Shown here piece after piece: positions 17,136-23,644 of a stretch of 33,103 nucleotides of DNA. How positions within the stretch are numbered: the first letter of the stretch is position 1; every line of letters begins with the position of its first letter. Location of the stretch: assembly GCA_900473415.1 (NCBI GenBank), contig UCLR01000068.1, positions 1-33,103 on the forward strand, given 5' to 3'. The DNA comes from Hyphomicrobiales bacterium. Lineage in GTDB: Bacteria; Pseudomonadota; Alphaproteobacteria; Rhizobiales; Beijerinckiaceae. The translations under genes were made by a program, and so were the position numbers. The notes under the pieces were generated by a model. The model searched no databases and was not told the origin of the DNA. It worked only from the letters and a program-made list of their open reading frames with translations.

Positions 17136-17258
17136 GGAAGTTTTTTGCTGTCAGCTTGAACCTGCAGTCGCGCTGGGAAGACTATATCGATAACCGACGA
17201 AAACAGATAGGATGTCACGCTACGTCCGCGTGATCCGAATAGCAGAGGGGCACGTCAC
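17136..17258 (+). other. intergenic region tssA-tssB, possible tssB leader
   Basis: This 123-nt gap is AT-richer than its surroundings. GACAGC at 17127-17132 (end of tssA) and GCTGTC at 17147-17152 form a 6-bp inverted repeat enclosing a run of six T (17141-17146), which is not a canonical terminator because the T run is in the loop. TTGAAC at 17156 and GACTAT about 19 nt on could be a weak promoter. AGAGGGG precedes tssB. Confidence 0.25.
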
Positions 17259-17789
17259 ATGGCCGGAGATTCAGGACAGAAGTTCATCCGCCGCAACAGG
17301 CCTCCTCGGGTGCACATCACCTATGAGGATCCGTACAATGCAGAGCAGAAGGTCGAGCTGCCCTTCGTGATGGGCGTGCTGGCGGATCTTTCCGGCAATG
17401 CCTCCGCGGTCGAGAAGTCGGATATTGGACAACGCAAGTTCCTCGACTTCGACATGGACAATTTCGACCAGCGCATGGCCGCGATCGAGCCGGCCGTTGC
17501 TTTCAATGTGCCGAATAAACTTTCCGAGGGCAGCGACGACAAGCTGTCGGTCGCGCTGAAGTTCAGCAAGTACGAGGACTTCAACCCGGCGGCGATCGCG
17601 CGCCAGATCCCGGCGACGGCGAAGCTCCTGGAAGCGCGCGAGCAGCTCGCGAACCTGCTGCGCTACATGGACGGCAAGATGGCGGCGAGCGACCAGATCA
17701 AGGCGCTGCTCGCCGATCCCCAGCTCATGGCGGCGCTGAAGGACAGGCTCGGCAAGCCCGAGGCGTCCGACGAGAAGACACAGAACTGA
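17259..17789 (+). CDS. tssB: TssB, small sheath subunit
   Basis: A 176-residue TssB (VipA/ImpB family) of normal length. HITYEDPYNAEQKVELPFVM, GVLADLSGN, RKFLDFDMDNFDQRM, RVAFNVPNKL-like and LKFSKYEDFNPAAIARQIP are all family hallmarks. TssB pairs with TssC to form the contractile sheath around the Hcp tube. The ATG at 17259 has AGAGGGG about 9 nt upstream. It is followed by tssC after 57 nt, with a GC-rich hairpin in between. Confidence 0.97.
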   Translation: MAGDSGQKFIRRNRPPRVHITYEDPYNAEQKVELPFVMGVLADLSGNASAVEKSDIGQRKFLDFDMDNFDQRMAAIEPAVAFNVPNKLSEGSDDKLSVALKFSKYEDFNPAAIARQIPATAKLLEAREQLANLLRYMDGKMAASDQIKALLADPQLMAALKDRLGKPEASDEKTQN

Positions 17790-17796
17790 GACGAGC

Positions 17797-17817
17797 GGGC
17801 TCGCAGCTCGCGGGCCC
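17797..17817 (+). terminator. intercistronic hairpin between tssB and tssC
   Basis: GGGCTCGC (17797-17804), loop AGCTC, then GCGGGCCC ending at 17817 form an 8-bp stem with one G-T pair, followed by TTTC. The short T tract makes full termination unlikely; it may tune the TssB:TssC ratio or protect the tssB transcript (inference). Confidence 0.35.
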
Positions 17818-17846
17818 TTTCAATCGGACAAGCGAGCGAGGCGGCA

Positions 17847-19352
17847 ATGGCAGCTGAAGCACAGACCCAGCAACCCGGAGGCGCGGCTGTAGAGACGCGC
17901 GAGACCGAGGATTTCTCGGCACTCCTGAAGCAGAGTTTCAAGCCCAAGACGGAACGCGCGGCGACCGAAGTCGAGAACGCGGTGGCGACCCTGGTGAACC
18001 AGGCGCTGGCCGACACGACCCTGATCAAGGGCGACGTCATCGACACGATCGAGGAGATGATCGCCCGGCTCGACGCGAAGCTCTCCGAGCAGATGAACGA
18101 GGTGCTGCACGCACCCGAATACCAGAAGATCGAGAGCGCCTGGCGCGGCCTCAACTACCTCGTCTTCAACTCCGAGACGGACTCGCAGCTGAAGATCAAG
18201 GTGATGAACGTCTCGAAGAACGAGCTCGCTCGCAACCTGAAGACCTATCCGGGTGCGCGCTGGGACCAGAGCCCGCTGTTCAAGCAGATCTATGAGCAGG
18301 AGTTCGGACAGCTGGGTGGCCAGCCCTTCGGTTGCCTGGTCGGCGACTATCACTTCAACCATGTCCCGACCGACGTGCAGCTCCTGCGCGACCTGTCGAA
18401 GATCGCGGCGGCTGCCCATGCGCCGTTCTTCGCCGGCGCCGATCCGGCGCTGATGGGGATGGACACCTGGACGGAACTCTCCAACCCGCGCGATCTCGGC
18501 AAGGTCTTCGACACGCCGGATTATGCGGCCTGGAAGGGCCTGCGCGACGCGGCCGACTCCCGCTATGTCGGCTTGTGCCTGCCGCGCGTGCTGTCGCGTG
18601 TGCCCTACGGTGCCAAGTCCGAACCCGTCGAGGAATTCGCCTTCGAGGAGGATACCGACGGCCACAAGGGCGAGAAATACGCCTGGATGAACGCGGCCTA
18701 TGCCATGGCGGTCAACATCAACCGCGCCTTCAAGGAATATGGCTGGTGCACGCGCATCCGCGGTGTGCAGTCGGGCGGCGAGGTGCTGAACCTGCCGACT
18801 CATACCTTCCCGACCGACGATGGCGGCATCGATCTGAAATGCCCGACCGAGATCGCGATCAGCGACCGGCGCGAGGCGGAGTTGGCCAAGTCCGGCCTGA
18901 TCCCGCTGATCCATCGCAAGAACACCGACAAGGCGGCCTTCATCGGCGCCCAGTCGCTCTACAAGCCCAAGGCCTTCTCGGGGCCGGACGGCGTGGCTGC
19001 GACAGCCTCCGACAACCTCTCGTCGCGGCTGCCTTACATGTTCGCTGTGTCGCGTTTCGCGCACTACCTGAAGTGCATGGTTCGCGACAAGGTCGGCTCC
19101 TACAAGGAAAAGGAGCCGCTGCGGCGCTGGCTGCAGGAGTGGATCACCGACTATATCGACGGCGATCCGGTCAATTCCAGCGAAGAGACGAAGGCGCGGC
19201 GCCCGCTCTCCGAAGCGCGCATCGATGTCTTCGAGGACGAGGAGAATCCTGGCTACTACTCGGCCAAGTTCTATCTGCGGCCGCACTATCAGCTCGAGGG
19301 CATGGATATCGGCCTGAGCCTGGTCTCGCGACTGCCAGCTCCCAAGCAGTGA
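17847..19352 (+). CDS. tssC: TssC, large sheath subunit
   Basis: A 501-residue TssC (VipB/EvpB family) of typical size. Family blocks seen: HAPEYQKIESAWRGLNYLV, YEQEFGQLGGQPFGCLVGDY, FFAGADPALMGMDTW, FMFAVSRFAHYLKCM-like and the C-terminal FYLRPHYQLEGMDIGLSLV. The N-terminal segment EDFSALLKQSFKPK resembles the helix that in other systems is captured by the ClpV N-domain. The ATG at 17847 has GAGGCGG just upstream. It is separated from hcp by a 145-nt leader with several hairpins. Confidence 0.97.
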   Translation: MAAEAQTQQPGGAAVETRETEDFSALLKQSFKPKTERAATEVENAVATLVNQALADTTLIKGDVIDTIEEMIARLDAKLSEQMNEVLHAPEYQKIESAWRGLNYLVFNSETDSQLKIKVMNVSKNELARNLKTYPGARWDQSPLFKQIYEQEFGQLGGQPFGCLVGDYHFNHVPTDVQLLRDLSKIAAAAHAPFFAGADPALMGMDTWTELSNPRDLGKVFDTPDYAAWKGLRDAADSRYVGLCLPRVLSRVPYGAKSEPVEEFAFEEDTDGHKGEKYAWMNAAYAMAVNINRAFKEYGWCTRIRGVQSGGEVLNLPTHTFPTDDGGIDLKCPTEIAISDRREAELAKSGLIPLIHRKNTDKAAFIGAQSLYKPKAFSGPDGVAATASDNLSSRLPYMFAVSRFAHYLKCMVRDKVGSYKEKEPLRRWLQEWITDYIDGDPVNSSEETKARRPLSEARIDVFEDEENPGYYSAKFYLRPHYQLEGMDIGLSLVSRLPAPKQ

Positions 19353-19497
19353 CCGCCACCTGACCAGCAGGTGACGGAGAAAAGAAGAATCTTCGGCGTG
19401 CCGGCCATTCGAGGCAGCACGGCAGGAGAGGTGTGTCCGCAAACCCGCTCGCGTGAGCGAGCTTCCTGAAAAGATCGGTTAGATACCGGAGGTAAAA
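19353..19497 (+). other. structured hcp leader with three hairpins
   Basis: The tssC-hcp gap holds three inverted repeats: CACCTG/CAGGTG (19357-19362 and 19368-19373), CGTGC/GCACG with inner GCC/GGC (19397-19421), and GCTCGC/GCGAGC (19447-19462, loop GTGA). None has a T tract. A strong ribosome site GGAGG (19488-19492) sits 5 nt before the hcp ATG. It may stabilise or separately process the hcp message, which is usually needed in excess; no clear promoter was seen. Confidence 0.4.
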
Positions 19498-19986
19498 ATG
19501 GCTAGCGACTTCCATCTCGAGATCGAGGGCATCAAGGGCGAGAGCCAGGACGACAAGTTCAAGGATCACATCGAGATCCAGTCCTTCTCCTGGGGCGCCA
19601 CCAATTCCGGCTCGCATGCGGTCGGCGGCGGCGGCGGTGCCGGCAAGGTGGCCTTCCAGGACGTGCACTTCACGACCTTCGTCAACAAGGCCTCGCCGAA
19701 CCTCATGCTGTCCTGCGCCAACGGCAAGCACATCAAGAAGGCTGTGCTCCATGTCCGCAAGCAGGGCGACAAGCAGCAGGAGTTCTACACGGTGACGCTG
19801 GAAGACCTGCTGGTCTCGAGCTACCAGTCCGGCGACGCGGTCGGCGGCTCCAGCGTCCCGACCGATCAGTTCTCGCTGAACTTCGCCAAGATCAAGTTCG
19901 ACTACAAGCCGCAGAAGCCTGACGGTTCGCTCGACGCGGCCATCACCCAGGGCTGGGACGTCAAGGCGAACAAGGCGACCGGCTGA
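19498..19986 (+). CDS. hcp: Hcp (TssD) inner-tube protein
   Basis: A 162-residue Hcp of standard length. FHLEIEGIKGESQDDKFKDH, IEIQSFSWGATNSG, the loop region GGGGGAGKVAFQDVHFT, KGDKQQEFYTVTLEDLLVSS-like, and the terminal GWDVKANKATG are typical. Hcp hexamers stack into the expelled tube and can carry small effectors in the lumen. It has the strongest ribosome site seen in the locus (GGAGG, 5 nt spacing) and is bracketed by RNA hairpins, consistent with higher expression than its neighbours (inference). No C-terminal extension toxin is present. Confidence 0.97.
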   Translation: MASDFHLEIEGIKGESQDDKFKDHIEIQSFSWGATNSGSHAVGGGGGAGKVAFQDVHFTTFVNKASPNLMLSCANGKHIKKAVLHVRKQGDKQQEFYTVTLEDLLVSSYQSGDAVGGSSVPTDQFSLNFAKIKFDYKPQKPDGSLDAAITQGWDVKANKATG

Positions 19987-19993
19987 GACGACG

Positions 19994-20024
19994 CGCCGGC
20001 CCCGGCTTGATGCCGGGGCCGGCG
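19994..20024 (+). terminator. strong stem-loop after hcp
   Basis: GCCGGCCCCGGC (19995-20006) pairs perfectly with GCCGGGGCCGGC (20012-20023) around loop TTGAT, and C19994-G20024 adds a thirteenth pair. It starts 8 nt after the hcp stop. Downstream CGCGCCTTT gives only a short T run, so partial termination or 3' protection of hcp mRNA is more likely than a complete stop, given that tssE follows. Confidence 0.6.
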
Positions 20025-20054
20025 ACGCGCCTTTAGCGGCAGAGAATTCGAGCC

Positions 20055-20603
20055 ATGGTCGACCCGATCTCGAAGAAGCGGCTGAGGCCGCCTTTGATGT
20101 TCGCATTCCGGGAGGCGCATCTGGAAAAGGATGCGAAGACCGCGCTCGACCTCAGGGACGAGAGCGGCGAACGCGTGATCGCACAGCGCCGCTCCACGCA
20201 ACGCGCTGCCATCACCGAGCAGAAGCTCCGGCGCGAGATCGCCGTCGACCTGGATGCGCTGGTCAATACGGTCAACCTGGCCTCGGCGCTCGATCTCTCG
20301 GGACATGAGCAGGTGCGCCGTTCGATCCTCAACCACGGCTTTCCGGACCTGACCCGATTGTCCATCGACGAGCATCGTGTCGACAGCATCCGGGAGGATC
20401 TGGCGGCCGTGCTGCTGCGGTACGAGCCGCGGCTGATCGCCAAGTCGATCGCCGTCGAGCGCGACGACACGCTCGATCCCGCCGAGCTCAAGGTGCGCTT
20501 CCTGGTCCGCGCCGACCTCAACTGCGAGCCGCTCAACGTCCCGATCCAGTTCATCGCCGATCTGGAACTCGACACCGGCAAGATCGCTATCAAGGGGCGC
20601 TGA
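20055..20603 (+). CDS. tssE: TssE, gp25-like baseplate protein
   Basis: A 182-residue TssE of the gp25-like family. The motifs are typical: a middle segment with LNTVNLASALDLS-type sequence (NTVNLASALDLSGHEQV), SILNHGFPDL, IREDLAAVLLRYEPRL and a C-terminal FIADLELDTGKIAI. TssE initiates sheath polymerisation at the baseplate. The ATG at 20055 follows the hcp stem-loop and has only a weak ribosome site (AGAGAA), suggesting much lower synthesis than hcp. The N-terminal basic stretch SKKRLRPPLM is normal for the family. The stop is 4 nt before tssF. Confidence 0.94.
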   Translation: MVDPISKKRLRPPLMFAFREAHLEKDAKTALDLRDESGERVIAQRRSTQRAAITEQKLRREIAVDLDALVNTVNLASALDLSGHEQVRRSILNHGFPDLTRLSIDEHRVDSIREDLAAVLLRYEPRLIAKSIAVERDDTLDPAELKVRFLVRADLNCEPLNVPIQFIADLELDTGKIAIKGR

Positions 20604-20607
20604 AGTC

Positions 20608-22569
20608 GTGAACCAGGAGTTTCTCGATCTCTACGACCAGGAACTCCGGCTCTTCCTGGAGCACAGCAAGGAATTTGCCGAGGAATATCCCGGCATCGCC
20701 GACCGGCTGGGCGGGCTTGCCGGCGAGCGCATGGACCCGATGGTCGGCGGATTGCTTGAGGGCGCGGCCTTCCTCGCCGCCCGCGTGCAGCTCAAGCTCA
20801 AGCACGAGTTCCCGGAATTCACCAACAACCTCATCGAGCAACTGCTGCCGAACTATCTGGCGCCGACGCCCTCGGCGCTGCTGGCGGGCGTGAAGCCGCC
20901 CTATTCGGATCCGGGCCTGCGCGAGGGTGTCCGCATCCCGCGCGGCGCCTATCTGGATGCGACCTATCTGGAGCGCGAGCGGCGCGTCGCCTGCCGCTAC
21001 CGGCTGGGGGGAGAGATCACGCTCTGGCCCTTCGAGATCACGGCCGCTGAATACATTCCCGCGCCCGGCCCGCTGCAGGCGCTCGGTCTGAAGCTCGGGC
21101 CGCGGGCGCTGGCGGGCTTAAGGCTGACGCTGACGCACCGGATGATGGCCGATCCGCAGCAGGAGCCCTCGGCGGCCGAGGCGCTGAAGGAGCCGGCTAG
21201 CTGGTTCGCAGGCTGCCGCACGCGGGAGCTGGATTTCCACCTGCTCGGCACGGAGGGGGAGGCGGTCGCGCTCTACGAGCAGCTTTTCGCCAACTGCACC
21301 GGCATCCACTTCCGCCATATCGACGCCTTCGGCGATCCGGTGGTGACGCCGGCGGAAGGCTGCCGGCTGGAGCAACTCGGCTTCGAGGAGGACGAGGCGC
21401 TGCTGCCGGGCGATACGCGCGTCTTCCGCGGCTTCGACCTGCTGCGCGAGCTGTTCTGGTTCCCGCGCAAGTTTCTCGGCTTCCGCCTGGAAGGGATGGC
21501 GCCGATCATGCCGAAGCTGACGGCCAAGACCGTCGACATCGTCTTCGTCTTCGACGAGGTCAATACACGGCTGCCGGGCGCTGTGCGGAAGGAGATGTTC
21601 GCGCTCTATGCCGCGCCCGCCGTCAACCTCTTCGAGAAGACTGCCGACCGCATCCCGGTCAAGACCAATCTGCACGAGTTCCATGTCGTGCCGGACCGGA
21701 GCCGCGCACTCGACTACGAGCCGCACAGCATCCTCTCCGTCCATGCCCACTATGTCGGCGGGCGCGAGAAGCAGCCGGTCCACCCGCTCTATTCCTCGCC
21801 GGAAGGGGCCTCGCCGGTGCATGGGCTGCATTACACGCAGCGCCGGCTGCCGCGACGACGCTCGACCGCCGAGCGGCGACTGGGCCAGGCCTCGGACTAT
21901 ACTGGGACGGAGATGTTCATCTCGCTGGTCGAGCCGGCGGGCGTGAAGGAAAGCGCCTCCGTCGCCGAGCTCAGCGTGCGCGCGCTGTGCTCCAACCGGC
22001 ACCTGACGGAGCATCTGCCGACAGGCGTCGGCGGCGCCGATTTCCGGCTGATCGACAATGTCTCGCTCGATGTGGCCTGCCTCGCGGGGCCGACCCCGCC
22101 GCGCGAGCCGATCGTCTCCCAGCTCAAGCTGCGCTCGGAGACGGCCTCGACCGGCGTCGTCACCTGGAGGCTGATCAACCTGATCAGCCTCAACCAGCTT
22201 GGTCTGGTCCAGCGCGGCGCGGGGCAGAACGGCGAGGCGCTGCGCGAGCTACTCTCGCTTTTCGCCGATCTCGCCGACAGTGCCACCGAGCGGCGCATCC
22301 GCGGCATCAAGAGCGTCGACAGCCGCCCCGTGGTGCGGCGCTTTCCGCAGCGTGCGGGAACGGGTGCTGCGCGCGGGCTCGAGATCACGGTGCTGCTCGA
22401 CGAAAAGGCTTTCGAGGGCTCGGGCGTCTTCCTGCTCGGCGCCGTGCTCGACCGCTTCTTTGCCGAATATGCGGCGATGAATCATTTCACCCAGACGGTG
22501 ATCCGCACTGTCGAGCGCGGCGAGGTGATGCGCTTTCCGCCGCGCGCCGGAGCGAGGCGAATCCTGTGA
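20608..22569 (+). CDS. tssF: TssF baseplate wedge protein
   Basis: A 653-residue TssF (VasA/ImpG family) of normal length. FLDLYDQELRLFLEHSKEFA and DRLGGLAGERMDPMVGGLLE at the N-terminus, followed by FPEFTNNLIEQLLPNYLAPTPS, are diagnostic. With TssG and TssK it forms the baseplate wedges. The start is GTG at 20608, 4 nt after the tssE stop. The stop overlaps the tssG GTG by 4 nt (GTGA), so both starts depend on coupling to the upstream gene. Confidence 0.96.
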   Translation: MNQEFLDLYDQELRLFLEHSKEFAEEYPGIADRLGGLAGERMDPMVGGLLEGAAFLAARVQLKLKHEFPEFTNNLIEQLLPNYLAPTPSALLAGVKPPYSDPGLREGVRIPRGAYLDATYLERERRVACRYRLGGEITLWPFEITAAEYIPAPGPLQALGLKLGPRALAGLRLTLTHRMMADPQQEPSAAEALKEPASWFAGCRTRELDFHLLGTEGEAVALYEQLFANCTGIHFRHIDAFGDPVVTPAEGCRLEQLGFEEDEALLPGDTRVFRGFDLLRELFWFPRKFLGFRLEGMAPIMPKLTAKTVDIVFVFDEVNTRLPGAVRKEMFALYAAPAVNLFEKTADRIPVKTNLHEFHVVPDRSRALDYEPHSILSVHAHYVGGREKQPVHPLYSSPEGASPVHGLHYTQRRLPRRRSTAERRLGQASDYTGTEMFISLVEPAGVKESASVAELSVRALCSNRHLTEHLPTGVGGADFRLIDNVSLDVACLAGPTPPREPIVSQLKLRSETASTGVVTWRLINLISLNQLGLVQRGAGQNGEALRELLSLFADLADSATERRIRGIKSVDSRPVVRRFPQRAGTGAARGLEITVLLDEKAFEGSGVFLLGAVLDRFFAEYAAMNHFTQTVIRTVERGEVMRFPPRAGARRIL

Positions 22570-23633
22570 ACGAGGAAGCCGCGAGCCCTCTGGAGAAGGA
22601 GGCGAGCTACCAGGCCCGGCTCGAGGCCGAACCGTGGCGCTTCGACTTCTACGCCGTGATGCGCCGGCTCGAGCGCTCGTTCCCGGACAGCCCGCGCATC
22701 GGCGATGTCGCGACGCGGCGGGAGGAGTATGTCGCGCTGGGCGAGCAGCCCTTCCTCGACTTCCCGGCATCCTCGATCGCGGAGGCCGACCGGGACACGC
22801 AGGGGCGGCTCAGGCTCTTCGTCAAGTTCCTGGGCCTGCTCGGCCCGCAAGGTGCGCTGCCGCTGGCGACGACCGAGGAAAGCTATCAGTGGAGAAATGC
22901 CGATCGCGACGACGCCTTCCCGCGCTTCCTCGACATCTTCAACCACCGCTTCCTGCAGCTGTTCTACCGGGCCTGGGCCGATTCACGGCCGATCGCGCAG
23001 CATGATCGGCCGGAGCTCGATCGCTTCGCCGCCTATATCGGCAGCATGATCGGGGCCGGGTCGAAGCCCTATCGCAACCGCGACAGCGTGCCCGATGCCG
23101 AGAAGCTCGCCCATGCCGGGCTGATCGGCGCGCAGGCGAAATCGGCCTCGCGGCTCAGGCGCTTCCTCGCCGGGCTTTTCAAGGCCGATGTCGAGATCGA
23201 GCAGTTCGTCGGCATGCGGCTTGTCTTCGATCCGGCGGACCGGACGCGGCTCGGCGGCGGTCATTGCACGCTGGGCGGCGACGCTCTGCTGGGCGCCAGC
23301 GTCTACAGCGTCGAGGACAAGTTCCGCGTGCAGATCGTGGCGCGGGACCTCAAGCAGTTCGAGCGCTTTCTGCCGAATGGAGACCGCTGCGAGCCGCTGG
23401 CCGATGCGGTGTTCTTCCATCTCGGCGAGCAGTTCGAATGGGATGTGGAGCTCGCGCTGCCGGTCGGCGAGGTGAAGCCGGTCACGCTCGGACGCTCCGG
23501 CCATCTCGGCTGGACGAGCTGGATGGCACCGAACTGGGGCGTCGAGGCCGGCGCGCTGCGCCGCGACGCCCGCTTCCATCCCGCCGAAAGCCTGCGCCAG
23601 AAACGAAGCCGCGCTGCGGCAGCCGGACACTGA
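22566..23633 (+). CDS. tssG: TssG baseplate wedge protein
   Basis: A 355-residue TssG (VasB/ImpH family). EAEPWRFDFYAVMRRLERSFP, LFVKFLGLLGPQGALPLATTE, FNHRFLQLFYRAWADSRP and LGWTSWMAP near the C-terminus match the family. It binds TssF and TssK in the baseplate. I set the start at GTG 22566, overlapping the tssF stop; the frame remains open further upstream only as a shadow of tssF. The C-terminal RQKRSRAAAAGH tail is basic. tssH follows after 11 nt. Confidence 0.95.
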   Translation: MNEEAASPLEKEASYQARLEAEPWRFDFYAVMRRLERSFPDSPRIGDVATRREEYVALGEQPFLDFPASSIAEADRDTQGRLRLFVKFLGLLGPQGALPLATTEESYQWRNADRDDAFPRFLDIFNHRFLQLFYRAWADSRPIAQHDRPELDRFAAYIGSMIGAGSKPYRNRDSVPDAEKLAHAGLIGAQAKSASRLRRFLAGLFKADVEIEQFVGMRLVFDPADRTRLGGGHCTLGGDALLGASVYSVEDKFRVQIVARDLKQFERFLPNGDRCEPLADAVFFHLGEQFEWDVELALPVGEVKPVTLGRSGHLGWTSWMAPNWGVEAGALRRDARFHPAESLRQKRSRAAAAGH

Positions 23634-23644
23634 AGGGGACGACC

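Noticed and set aside
17820..19442. 540-codon open frame antisense to tssC
   Set aside because: Overlaps conserved tssC completely and its translation shows no domain.
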